A stretch of 44,551 nucleotides of DNA. Source: an uncultured Fidelibacterota bacterium (GTDB lineage: Bacteria > Fidelibacterota > Marinisomatia > Marinisomatales > UBA1611). Shown here one piece after another: positions 1-9,368 of the stretch. How positions within the stretch are numbered: the stretch's first letter is position 1; every line of letters begins with the position of its first letter. A program made the position numbers and the translations under genes. The stretch spans positions 1 to 44,551 of the forward strand of contig CACKSF010000005.1 in NCBI GenBank assembly GCA_902602795.1, given 5' to 3'. The notes below the pieces were generated by a model that was not told where the DNA came from, searched no databases, and saw only the letters and a program-made list of their open reading frames with translations.

Positions 1-90
1 AAGAAATACCTTATATCCTTTTTCAGTTAATAAATCAGCTGTATGGCTTCCAATAAATCCAGCCCCTCCAAAAATAACTACTTTTTTCAT
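1..90 (-). CDS. NAD-dependent epimerase/dehydratase, N-terminal fragment (runs off window start)
   Basis: Reverse complement from ATG at 90 reads MKKVVIFGGAGFIGSHTADLLTEKGYKVFL, with the Rossmann GGAGFIGSH motif; not in the supplied ORF list because it is truncated. Confidence 0.85.
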   Translation of the reverse strand, partial: MKKVVIFGGAGFIGSHTADLLTEKGYKVFL

Positions 91-104
91 TTTATTTGAT
101 TACA

Positions 105-911
105 TTAGTTTTTTGAGAATAAGTAAGGTAATATTTTTTTTGTTTTCAAAAATGAATCTTTAGATAGATTAAAACAAATAATTTCTTCCTTGTTTTCTGA
201 AGCTCGAGCGCATACTTCACCCCAAGGATTAATGATCATACTATTACCAAAACTTTCTATATTATTGGAATCATATCCGATTTGATTTGGAGCAAGAATA
301 TAACAATTATTTTCTATTGCACGTGCTCTTAGAAGAACCTCCCAATGAGCTTTACCTGTAAATCTTGTGAAAGAAGAAGGGACACAAATAGCTTCAATGT
401 CATTGGTAAAGTATTTTCTAAATAACTCTGGAAATCTCAAATCAAAACATATAGTAAATCCTATTTGAAAATTTTTTACTTTAGCAATCTTTATTTCATC
501 TCCTTGAAGGTAGTAGTCAGACTCATCTGCAACGCTGGACCCTATTGACGCTTTAAATAGATTTATTTTTCTATATTTTAAAATAATTTCACCATTACTG
601 TCTATAAGGACAGACGTATTAAAACATTTATTATTAGCCCTTACTCGCTCGTATACAGACCCAGCTAATATATAAACAGAACTTTTTTCTGCAATAGACA
701 TTAGAGGCAATAGTGATTCACCTGGAATAAACTCTGTATATTTCTTTGATTTATTTGATGAATGTAATTCCCCTCTATAATTAAAGGTTTCTGGAAGAAT
801 TATTAGTTCAGCTTTGTGCTGTGCTATAGATTTTTCAATTAATCTAACCGCACACTCTATGTTCTTTTCTTTATTATGACCTGAGGACATTTGTATCAAG
901 GCAACCCTCAT
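105..911 (-). CDS. Carbon-nitrogen hydrolase (nitrilase superfamily)
   Basis: Candidate E-K-C triad: LPETFNY, KYRKINLF, GFTICFDLRFPELFR. Confidence 0.88.
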   Translation of the reverse strand: MRVALIQMSSGHNKEKNIECAVRLIEKSIAQHKAELIILPETFNYRGELHSSNKSKKYTEFIPGESLLPLMSIAEKSSVYILAGSVYERVRANNKCFNTSVLIDSNGEIILKYRKINLFKASIGSSVADESDYYLQGDEIKIAKVKNFQIGFTICFDLRFPELFRKYFTNDIEAICVPSSFTRFTGKAHWEVLLRARAIENNCYILAPNQIGYDSNNIESFGNSMIINPWGEVCARASENKEEIICFNLSKDSFLKTKKILPYLFSKN

Positions 912-913
912 TA

Positions 914-2125
914 CTAAATATTAATTGATCTGATTATTTCTAAGGCATGAATAATTTCTTTCTTTTTTATTAAAAGGTGTGGCCTAAACCTTATAGTCTT
1001 ATCTCTTGTAGGGTTACATATCAAACCGTTTTTTTCTAATTCAATAACAAAATGATCTCTAATTTTTTTGTTCTCAAAGTCAAAGGCAAATAATAAACCT
1101 TTGTTACGAACATTTAACAAAAATTTATTTTCTTTTAATCCATCAAATAGAATTTTTGATTGGTCACGAACATTGTCTAAAACATTATATTTTTTATATG
1201 CTTTCATTACTTGTTTACACCTAACCATGTCTAATAAGTCTGCATCCCATGTGACTTCCAACCGAATTGATTTCTGAAAGATTTTAGTAAACTTTTTCTG
1301 CACTGCAATTCCTGACAATTGAGTTTTTTTCCCAAAGCAAATTATATCTGGCTTAATTGGAGTGTTTTCGAAAAACCATATTTTCCCAGTTGCTCCAAAT
1401 CCTACCTGAACCTCATCAAAAATTAGTGGAATATCATATTCACTAGCTATCTCTCTTAAGCCAATAAAAAATGAATTGGGAAAATATCTATCACCAAACG
1501 TACATTGAATTGGTTCAACAACTATAGCACATGTATCATTATTTTGAGTAATAGTTTCCTTGACTTCATTTAAAGTCATCTCTACTAACAATTTATCCTC
1601 AAACGGCTTCCCTTTTTCATAGGTAATAATTGGATTTGTAAACTTTTCATAATATCCACCTGGAAAACCATCTAATCTTTGGCTTACTGGATCAAATCTA
1701 TCTGTAATTATCCCGCCGTAACTATTAATTCCATGAAAACTTCCTTTAAAAGATACTATACGTTGAAAACCAGAACCTTTATAATCCATTGCGGTTTTTA
1801 TTGCAGCCTCAATTGCCAATGCTCCCGTACAGGTATAATGGTAAGCGTCAAAAACACCTAATGAGGTATAGTTTCTAAACATTTCATCAAATTCAGATGA
1901 TTCGTCAGACAACATTTCACAATTAGTTATTTTAACATTTGAGACTCTTAAAAGCTCATCTTTATAATCCTCGCAATTAAATATTTCGTGATTGTATCCG
2001 ATAGAAACAGATGAATACATTCCAAAAAAATCGATGAATTTTTTGTTTGAGATCTTATCATAGAGATAACACCCTTCACTTTTTTCAAAATCGATTTTTT
2101 TACCAAAAATAGAACTTCTATTCAT
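914..2125 (-). CDS. Class III PLP-dependent aminotransferase, L-lysine 6-aminotransferase-like
   Basis: LIFDEVQVGFGATG and IICFGKKTQLSGIAV (PLP lysine) followed by VTWDADLLDMVR, resembling the lysine epsilon-aminotransferase pattern FGKKTQ..G / STWGGNL.DMVR. Confidence 0.8.
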   Translation of the reverse strand: MNRSSIFGKKIDFEKSEGCYLYDKISNKKFIDFFGMYSSVSIGYNHEIFNCEDYKDELLRVSNVKITNCEMLSDESSEFDEMFRNYTSLGVFDAYHYTCTGALAIEAAIKTAMDYKGSGFQRIVSFKGSFHGINSYGGIITDRFDPVSQRLDGFPGGYYEKFTNPIITYEKGKPFEDKLLVEMTLNEVKETITQNNDTCAIVVEPIQCTFGDRYFPNSFFIGLREIASEYDIPLIFDEVQVGFGATGKIWFFENTPIKPDIICFGKKTQLSGIAVQKKFTKIFQKSIRLEVTWDADLLDMVRCKQVMKAYKKYNVLDNVRDQSKILFDGLKENKFLLNVRNKGLLFAFDFENKKIRDHFVIELEKNGLICNPTRDKTIRFRPHLLIKKKEIIHALEIIRSINI

Positions 2126-2160
2126 ATCTTAAAATTTATACTCTAATTAATTAAACAAAA

Positions 2161-2583
2161 TCACTTGTATATATGCTCAACGTCAGGCTTAGTAATTGCA
2201 TATCTAACACCTACTGATTTACCAACGCATGTAATCTTATGCAGAGTTTGCTTAGGTACAACAATAATATCATTTTGTTTTACAATCTTAGTACCCAGCC
2301 CGTCAATCCACCATTCCCATTCCCCTTCCATAACAACCCAGTTTTCATCTGCATCAGGATGGTAGTGTTCTCTATTTCCTTCTCCTGGATGCTGTTGAAT
2401 AACTACTCCTCCGAAACGTTTATTAAATGCGATTCTAACTGCCCAAGAGCCCATTCCAAGTTCAGCTCTAATTTCTTCAAGGTTGATAGAATTGATATTT
2501 TCATATTTTTTTATCTGCTTCCACGAAGCATCTTTGATACCATCATCTTTCAAAACACTTACTACATCTGAATCAATTTTCAT
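2161..2583 (-). CDS. Cupin domain protein
   Basis: Cupin motifs GVVIQQHPGEGNREHYHPDADENWVVMEGEWEWWIDG and DIIVVPKQTLHKI. Confidence 0.85.
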   Translation of the reverse strand: MKIDSDVVSVLKDDGIKDASWKQIKKYENINSINLEEIRAELGMGSWAVRIAFNKRFGGVVIQQHPGEGNREHYHPDADENWVVMEGEWEWWIDGLGTKIVKQNDIIVVPKQTLHKITCVGKSVGVRYAITKPDVEHIYK

Positions 2584-2613
2584 AGTTAAACACCTTTATA
2601 AATTGCTTGAATT

Positions 2614-3318
2614 TTACTTGTAATATTCTACTTTGCTAGGGCTTGTATCCATACCATTTGCAATAGCCTCAGCAATCATAAAATCCTCTTCATTATCAAT
2701 ATCTACAGTTGAAAAACCCTTAAGCGGGAAATATCCTACCTTGCCATTAGCTCCATGATATGCACAATTATATTTTTCCATATTTTCAATATAATTCTTT
2801 CTATTCCAACCCATTATTCCACAGGCATATGCTTTTATAGGTTCAAGAGATTGAGAAGGCAGGGTATGTTCCATAATTTCAAAATTTATAGGTTGACCTT
2901 TGTAAATACTTTCAATTTGAACATCTGTTGTCGATACTAATGTATCTAATTTATTTTCAATCATATATTTGATAAATTGATTAATTTCATCAGTGGATAT
3001 AAATGGTGAAGTTGGAAGCAATTGTATCAAGGTGTTACATTTAGTGTTTTGTAAAAAGTCTAGTGCAAAGTCATCATTTGAAGCAGTGTTTGTTGCATAA
3101 ATTTCAGGTCTTTTATAAAACTTGATTCCATATTGTTCTGCTATTTCTTTAAATATTAAAGAATCTGAATTAATATAAATATCGTCAAAGCTTTTTGATT
3201 CAATTGCGGTTTCAATAATATAAGAGATTAATGGTTTGCCATTTATAAGTCTTAAATTTTTTAATTTTACCCTTTGGCTGCCAATCCTTGCTGGTATCAT
3301 GCAAGATATATTCATCAT
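2614..3318 (-). CDS. Acylneuraminate cytidylyltransferase family (NeuA-like)
   Basis: N-terminal IPARIGSQRVKLKNLRLINGKPLISYIIETA, LIQLLPTSPFIS, and C-terminal STVDIDNEEDFMIAEAI are typical of CMP-sugar synthetases. Confidence 0.85.
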   Translation of the reverse strand: MMNISCMIPARIGSQRVKLKNLRLINGKPLISYIIETAIESKSFDDIYINSDSLIFKEIAEQYGIKFYKRPEIYATNTASNDDFALDFLQNTKCNTLIQLLPTSPFISTDEINQFIKYMIENKLDTLVSTTDVQIESIYKGQPINFEIMEHTLPSQSLEPIKAYACGIMGWNRKNYIENMEKYNCAYHGANGKVGYFPLKGFSTVDIDNEEDFMIAEAIANGMDTSPSKVEYYK

Positions 3319-3372
3319 CCTTATCCTTTTTTATTTTATTGTAAAGTAAAATTTACTATGCCTTCTTCAAGT

Positions 3373-4428
3373 TTACTTTTTAATAATTGAAAATAAATTA
3401 TGAAAAAATAATTCTTTAGCTGCAATAAATTTTTTTCTTTCTGTTTTTGTAGTTGAATCCAAAAATTCTTTAATTAAACCTATTCCTGTTGCTAGTAAAA
3501 AGGAAAAAACCGCAGCAAAAATGACTATAGATTTTTTCCTTGGACTTGAACGAATAAGCGGTAATTCAGGAGGGTCAACTACTATCACATAATTTGATTC
3601 TTTCAATTCTTCAATTTTTGTAGTTTCTAGCTGCTGTTTTAAAGTTGTAAAAACCCCAATTAAAACACTGACTTCCCTTGTCAACCTCTGTTGCTCTAGT
3701 AATAGGAGTGGGGAATTTTCAATTCTTCTATTTCTGATTGCAAAATCTTTTAGGTTTTCCTCTGCTAAATTCAATTCATTTTTTGTTGTCTCAATTCTTT
3801 TTTCAATAAATTCTCTCGCCTCTCCCGTTATCATTTTGTTATAATTTCTTTGATGCAAATCAAGCTCCTCAATAAAAGCATTTACAAGATATTGGGAAAG
3901 CTGTCTATCAGGACTTGTTAATGAAAGAGTATACACCCCAGTTTTTATATTTTGAGAAAGAGAAAGCATATCTATTAACTTGTTTATTGTTTTAATTTCA
4001 ATTTTATATAAATCTTCTTTATTTAATTTTTCTGCGTTATTAAGAATATTTATAATAGGTAGCTGTTTTTTAAATTGTTCTGAAAAAAAATCTCTTTTTA
4101 GTATTGCTTTTGCAAGAGTTCTACTTTTTATTATATCATCATAAACCCACTTCGGCTCAGATTGACTTGTTGGCAGTGATATACCAAATTCTGATGCCAA
4201 TCCTGCTATTTGAGATTGGCCTCCACTAGAAGTGGACATGATTTTTGCAGTTGATGTAAATTGATGCTCAGCAATAAACTGAGCGTACAAGATAGATAGT
4301 GATCCAAATAAAATGATATTTAGAATAAAAAGATTAATGTGTTTTGCAAAAAAGAAAACTATATCATTCAATTTAATAAAATTGCTATTATCTTCCACAT
4401 AGCTACTGATCTTCGAATTTTTTGACAA
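3373..4428 (-). CDS. Wzz/GumC-type chain-length determinant protein (no kinase domain)
   Basis: N-terminal TM helix, coiled-coil centre, ...VVDPPELPLIRSSPRKKSIVIFAAVFSFLLATGIGLIKEF proline-rich second TM typical of Wzz. Confidence 0.88.
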   Translation of the reverse strand: MSKNSKISSYVEDNSNFIKLNDIVFFFAKHINLFILNIILFGSLSILYAQFIAEHQFTSTAKIMSTSSGGQSQIAGLASEFGISLPTSQSEPKWVYDDIIKSRTLAKAILKRDFFSEQFKKQLPIINILNNAEKLNKEDLYKIEIKTINKLIDMLSLSQNIKTGVYTLSLTSPDRQLSQYLVNAFIEELDLHQRNYNKMITGEAREFIEKRIETTKNELNLAEENLKDFAIRNRRIENSPLLLLEQQRLTREVSVLIGVFTTLKQQLETTKIEELKESNYVIVVDPPELPLIRSSPRKKSIVIFAAVFSFLLATGIGLIKEFLDSTTKTERKKFIAAKELFFHNLFSIIKK

Positions 4429-4433
4429 TGTAA

Positions 4434-7400
4434 TTATGACCTAACTAATAAAATTAATGATAAAGCTTGTGCCAAATTGGCTAATATGGCTGTTAATTCT
4501 TTGGCATATTCAGTGCTATCAAAAGGCTCTTCTTCTTTCTTTTTGCCAACGATAATCTTTGACCCATCATATATTATAGGGTTAGATAAAAACCTTCTAT
4601 ATCGCTTTGATCTACCATTCGGGTATTCTATCCATACATTTTTTTGATCTGCATCTTGACTAAATCCACCAGCATATGAAATGTATTTGCTTGCCCTTTT
4701 AGCTCGAATAAATTTATAGTTTCCTGGCGTGTTTACCTCACCATCAATTTCAACAATAGTTGGCTTCTTTGCTATTAAAATAGAATCATTATTTTGTATT
4801 TTTATATCATTCTTTTTGCCACCCTTTAATATTTTTCTTAAATCTATTTTCACATCTTTACCATTTCTTGTGAAAGTCGAAGCAAAAGGATAAGCGTTTG
4901 GCATTAACCCTCCAGCTCTTTTTATTATTTCAGAAATTGTTTCATCTGGTCCTTGAATAATGTATGCACCTGGATAATGCACCGCACCTTGAATTGTTAC
5001 TTTCCGATCGACTAAAAAATAAGGATCTGGATGTATATTTATATAATCATAGGGCATAAGCTGGAATTCTTCACGACTAACTACTAATTCTTTTGAATCT
5101 GTTGAATATTCTACACTTGATAAAGAATAATCATTAAACATATCAAGCGATATTGTCTCTCCATAAATTGCTTCGCTAAGTTTATCTGGATCAACCCTTG
5201 CAATTTCAATTTTATATTTATACATGTTTTTTGTTACTCCACCACTTTGCAATATGAGGTCTTTAACCGTCATACCTTTTCTTAATTCGTACTCTCCTGG
5301 AATATTGATGGCCCCTTGAATTGTAACATATTTAACACTGTTGAGTGTTTCATTTGAGTAAACATTAATTTGATCGCCCGGAAGTAGCTTAAAATTATTT
5401 TCTTTAGATTCAATCAAGGCTCCTAAGTCAAAAGGTATTATTTTTTTCCCAACACCATCATCAGTAAGTCTTATTAAATCTGCTCTATCTAGAAATGTTT
5501 TAGATTTAAAGACAATATCATCGTAGCCTCCAGCTTTAAAAATCATATCGAATAATGTCATATTACCTTCATATAATTCATAAGTCCCAGGTCTTTTAAC
5601 ATGACCTTCAATTTTAACAAATTTTCTTTCGCCAACAATTTCATTTAACTTATAAATATGAATATGGTCTCCATTTTTAAGAAGATCATCTGAACCGAAT
5701 TCTTTATTTAGAACATTCTCAACATTGAACGGTATGATTTTTTTTTCATCATTATTTCCGCTAAATCTAACGATCTCGCCCCTGGGTAAGAAAACTTCCT
5801 TTTTATATTCTTTATCCACAGGATTTAAACCAGACTTAAACAATAGATCATAAAGTGTCATATTTTTCTGAAGCTCGTATTGACCTGGTTTTATTGTAGC
5901 TCCAGTTATGCTTACAAATGCATCTCTAGTTATTTCAGTATTGCTATAAATACGAACATTATCCATGTTTTTTAAATTAATGTCATGGCTATCATTTTTC
6001 ATTAATATTGAATCCAGGTTAAGTTTGAATAATATTTCATTAAAATCTAAATCTACTCTAATTAAATCCACTCTATCTTTATAGGCATCTCCTGTAATAC
6101 CGTCTGCTTTGTTTATTAATTGGCTGATAGTTAAACCGCTACCTAAATCATATTGTCCTGGCCTACTAATTGATCCATTTATAGAAACAATATTACTCCT
6201 TACATCCTCAATAGAGAAAATTTCTAGTTTATCTCCATCATTTAAATTGAAGTTATTTTTGCTTGAAATCATTTTTTCTAAATCAATATCAACAAGTGAT
6301 CGATCTCTTTTTTCGGTCAATCTATCTTCAAAAGATATTACTCTGTCAATTTGTGCTCTATTAAGATAGGCTGTTATTTTTAAACCTCCTGCGATTTCTA
6401 GAAAGTCCAATAAACCTTCAGAGTCTTTTAGCTCATAAATTCCAGGACGCATAACTTCTCCAAAAATTGATACTGTTTTTAATCTTTTTGGAATAAATAT
6501 TATGTCATCAAGCTGAAGCTTTTCATCTTTAATTTTTTTTCCTGTAGTCAAATAGTCATAAAAATCTATGTCTGTTATTTCCAGATTATCCCTTATCAGC
6601 TTTATATTTCTTAATGATCCTAGAATTGTTGGACCATTAAAATAGTATAATGAAGAAAATAGTGTGGTTGAAGGACTAACAATATATGCCCCGGGTTGGT
6701 TAACTTCGCCTATTACCTGAACTCTTAGAGGCCTTAAATTTCCTAAACTAATATCTAAAAAAGTTGACGGTTCTCTTCCTATAGGATTTAAGCTAGCATA
6801 TGACTGAGATAAAACTCGAAAAAGTTTTGACTCTAAAAGATTGAAATTTAAACCATTTACAAAAACTTGTCCTATCTCAGGAATGAAGACAAACCCTTCT
6901 CTATCTACTGTTAATACCTGACGAAATTGGGTTTCACCCCAAAGCATTACTATAATTTCATCCCCTGGTCCTATAAGATAATCTGGATCGACAGCCCCAA
7001 CGGAACTCAATTGAAAAATTTCAGGATCTCTTTTAAAAATATCATATCCAAAATGAGAAATTTCTAATTTTGGGTCATCAAAATACCCATCATAAGTTTC
7101 ATCATTAATTTTTTTTAAATTTTTCAAAGGATCAATTATCTCATCGGCTTTTTTGGTTATATTGTTTTCAAAAATTGGTTTCTCTATGCTAGATGTATTT
7201 TTATTGACTTCTGATCTGTTTGAAGAAATGTCAGTATCAAAATTCCTTGTAACGTTTGATTTTGTAGTTTCTTTATCTTTTTCTAAAACGGCATTTATTT
7301 GAGCATCGGAAATCCCCCTAGCTCTTGCAGCTGCTTTTGCTTGAGAATCAGTCATACCAGATTGTTTAACATAATCTTTAACCTGCTTGATTTGATCTGG

Positions 7401-7448
7401 AGTCTGAGAAAATAATACAGAGAATAAAAATAATAGTCTAATTTTCAT
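4434..7448 (-). CDS. Polysaccharide export outer-membrane protein with Poly_export domain and about eight SLBB repeats (Wza-like)
   Basis: DPDYLIGPGDEIIVMLWGE (Poly_export) followed by repeated (V.I.G.V..PG.Y......) segments. The supplied ORF starts at 7571, but MKIRLLFLFSVLFSQ at 7448 is a signal peptide and avoids overlap with the upstream gene, so 7448 is the likely start. Confidence 0.9.
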   Translation of the reverse strand: MKIRLLFLFSVLFSQTPDQIKQVKDYVKQSGMTDSQAKAAARARGISDAQINAVLEKDKETTKSNVTRNFDTDISSNRSEVNKNTSSIEKPIFENNITKKADEIIDPLKNLKKINDETYDGYFDDPKLEISHFGYDIFKRDPEIFQLSSVGAVDPDYLIGPGDEIIVMLWGETQFRQVLTVDREGFVFIPEIGQVFVNGLNFNLLESKLFRVLSQSYASLNPIGREPSTFLDISLGNLRPLRVQVIGEVNQPGAYIVSPSTTLFSSLYYFNGPTILGSLRNIKLIRDNLEITDIDFYDYLTTGKKIKDEKLQLDDIIFIPKRLKTVSIFGEVMRPGIYELKDSEGLLDFLEIAGGLKITAYLNRAQIDRVISFEDRLTEKRDRSLVDIDLEKMISSKNNFNLNDGDKLEIFSIEDVRSNIVSINGSISRPGQYDLGSGLTISQLINKADGITGDAYKDRVDLIRVDLDFNEILFKLNLDSILMKNDSHDINLKNMDNVRIYSNTEITRDAFVSITGATIKPGQYELQKNMTLYDLLFKSGLNPVDKEYKKEVFLPRGEIVRFSGNNDEKKIIPFNVENVLNKEFGSDDLLKNGDHIHIYKLNEIVGERKFVKIEGHVKRPGTYELYEGNMTLFDMIFKAGGYDDIVFKSKTFLDRADLIRLTDDGVGKKIIPFDLGALIESKENNFKLLPGDQINVYSNETLNSVKYVTIQGAINIPGEYELRKGMTVKDLILQSGGVTKNMYKYKIEIARVDPDKLSEAIYGETISLDMFNDYSLSSVEYSTDSKELVVSREEFQLMPYDYINIHPDPYFLVDRKVTIQGAVHYPGAYIIQGPDETISEIIKRAGGLMPNAYPFASTFTRNGKDVKIDLRKILKGGKKNDIKIQNNDSILIAKKPTIVEIDGEVNTPGNYKFIRAKRASKYISYAGGFSQDADQKNVWIEYPNGRSKRYRRFLSNPIIYDGSKIIVGKKKEEEPFDSTEYAKELTAILANLAQALSLILLVRS

Positions 7449-7452
7449 ATTT

Positions 7453-8247
7453 TTAATAGGATTGTAGATATTGCGCTGGATTTTCGTCAAAATATTCTCC
7501 TTCAACTGGATTATATGTATACATTGCAAACCAAGCTTCTTTAATATCTTTGTTAGTAAATTTATGTTCATTTCCTTTAGCTATGGCAACTCCGACTTCG
7601 CTATCTTTGTAGAGGCAAATAATTAAATTATCATAGTTATTATAATCCTTTTTTAATTTTTTACACAAATCTTTTTGGGCTTTTACTGAAGCACTGTTTT
7701 CAATAGTTACAAAAAGCTTCACTTGGTCAAAAGCATTTGAAATTTTTTCAAATCTTTGAACAGTATTTTTTGGAATGAAAATATTTTCTTCGAATTGTTG
7801 ATTCTTATTCATCGAGGGATCAAAACTGTTATCAACAGCTAACTTTACCTGGTCATTTAGTATTTCATTTTCATTTATATTTTTAGTTACTTTTTTATTT
7901 TTAAATTGATAAACGATATCAACTGAGGGGTTTAAAGGAGGGTTTTTTACTATTGGGTTATTTTGATTTATTGATGTTGCAGATTGATTAAAAAAGGAAA
8001 AAAATATTATTATAAAAACAACATATAGAATTATAATCCATTTACTTTTAAAATTAAGGGAGAAATAATTTTTTCCTTTTTTTTCATAATTTATATCATA
8101 CGCAATTTGCTTTTTTTTAGCTTCCTCAAAATTTTTTGTGCCAAGTGAGTGGAAGATTCTTTTATTTTTTTTCCCAGACTTTGGATTCAGAGTGTAGGTC
8201 TGGTAGTAATAATATCCGTCACGTCCTTTTCTGTAGATACTACTCAT
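7453..8247 (-). CDS. Membrane protein with integrase-N-terminal-like basic domain, one TM helix and an extracytoplasmic C-terminal domain
   Basis: MSSIYRKGRDGYYYYQTYTLNPKSGKKNKRIFHSLGTKNFEEAKKKQIAYDINYEKK, then TM WIIILYVVFIIIFFSFF, then a conserved-looking C terminus LIICLYKDSEVGVAIAKG...AWFAMYTYNPVEGEYFDENPAQYLQSY. Start moved to the second Met (8247). Confidence 0.7.
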   Translation of the reverse strand: MSSIYRKGRDGYYYYQTYTLNPKSGKKNKRIFHSLGTKNFEEAKKKQIAYDINYEKKGKNYFSLNFKSKWIIILYVVFIIIFFSFFNQSATSINQNNPIVKNPPLNPSVDIVYQFKNKKVTKNINENEILNDQVKLAVDNSFDPSMNKNQQFEENIFIPKNTVQRFEKISNAFDQVKLFVTIENSASVKAQKDLCKKLKKDYNNYDNLIICLYKDSEVGVAIAKGNEHKFTNKDIKEAWFAMYTYNPVEGEYFDENPAQYLQSY

Positions 8248-8395
8248 TTTTAAAAAATTAGTTTCATATAACAAAAGGAATATATAACAAAATAAATCCG
8301 ACTAAAATAAATAACTACTGCATAACTACTTTAGATTAGATAAGGACTACCATTAAAAATAGAGAAACAAATACAGCTACCCCTGCATATGTCCT

Positions 8396-9358
8396 TTATA
8401 TTCTATCTAGCTTATAGGATTTGAACCATTTAATAAATTTCGGGATACCTTCTTTAATTTCAACAGCGGGCATATACCCTAACAAATCATTTGAATGGTT
8501 AATATCTGCAAAAGTCTTTTCCACATCCCCAGGCTGAATTTCCATTAAATCAATTGTTGCTTTTTTGTCTAAGCTCTGTTCAATAATTTTTATCATATCA
8601 AAGAGATCTTCAGTCTTATTATTACCAAGGTTAAAAATTTCACATTGGTAATTTTTATCCAGAGCTTTCCTTATGCCATCTACAATATCACTAATATACG
8701 TGAAATCCCTTTTCATTTTTCCATAATTAAAAACTGGTATGGGCTTATTTTTAATAATATTTTCTGCAAATATATACATTGCCATATCAGGTCTCCCCCA
8801 AGGTCCATATACGGTGAAGAACCTTAGCCCCGTTGTATTTAAACCGTAAAGATGACTATAAGTATGGGCCATTAACTCATTCGCTTTTTTTGAGGCGGCA
8901 TAAATAGAAATCGGTTTATCAACTCTATCTTTGATAGAAAATGGGACTTTTTCATTCCCTCCATATACAGATGAGCTTGAAGCATAAACTAGCCCCTTTA
9001 CATCATTAAAACGACACATCTCTAAAATATTCATAAAACCGACAATGTTGGAATCTATGTAAGCGTGGGGATTTTCAAGACTATATCTAACTCCAGCTTG
9101 AGCAGCAAGATTAACAATTTTATTTGGCTTAAAATTTTTAATTACTTTTCTTAGCAATGACAAGTCGCAAATATCTATATTTTCAAATTTAAAATTTTTA
9201 AACTGCTCTAATTTTTTCTTCCTAAACATTTTTAAACGAACATCGTAATAATTGTTCATGTTATCAATGCCTAAAACAAGAAAATCTTCATTTAGTAGAC
9301 TTTCACATAAATGCATCCCAATAAATCCAGATGAACCAGTTACCAAAATTTTTTCCAT
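8396..9358 (-). CDS. UDP-glucuronate 4-epimerase-like SDR
   Basis: GSSGFIGMHLCE, DNMNNYYDVRLK, AAQAGVRYSLENPHAY, GLRFFTVYGPWGRPDMAMYIFAENI are characteristic of this epimerase group. Confidence 0.88.
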   Translation of the reverse strand: MEKILVTGSSGFIGMHLCESLLNEDFLVLGIDNMNNYYDVRLKMFRKKKLEQFKNFKFENIDICDLSLLRKVIKNFKPNKIVNLAAQAGVRYSLENPHAYIDSNIVGFMNILEMCRFNDVKGLVYASSSSVYGGNEKVPFSIKDRVDKPISIYAASKKANELMAHTYSHLYGLNTTGLRFFTVYGPWGRPDMAMYIFAENIIKNKPIPVFNYGKMKRDFTYISDIVDGIRKALDKNYQCEIFNLGNNKTEDLFDMIKIIEQSLDKKATIDLMEIQPGDVEKTFADINHSNDLLGYMPAVEIKEGIPKFIKWFKSYKLDRI

Positions 9359-9368
9359 TATCTAATAC

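Noticed and set aside
1068-1277. Plus-strand ORF of 69 aa (and similar short + strand ORFs at 1679, 2165, 2239, 2755, 6109, 8645, 12074, 13618, 18431, 20546, 24956, 25505, 27491, 28375, 30353, 33330, 34133, 34284, 35954, 37334, 37742, 39653)
   Set aside because: All lie antisense within strongly supported minus-strand genes, have low-complexity or biased translations and no recognisable domain.
914-2125. AEP (2-aminoethylphosphonate) transaminase
   Set aside because: It is a class III enzyme with lysine-aminotransferase-like motifs, not PhnW-type class V, and lies far from the phosphonate cassette.
7449-7571. N-terminal extension of the SLBB protein in the ORF track
   Set aside because: Overlaps the coding end of the upstream 273-aa gene and precedes a clear signal peptide starting at 7448.
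7453-8247. Integrase gene or mobile element
   Set aside because: Only an integrase-like N-terminal domain is present; no catalytic R-H-R-Y domain, att repeats or tRNA were seen.
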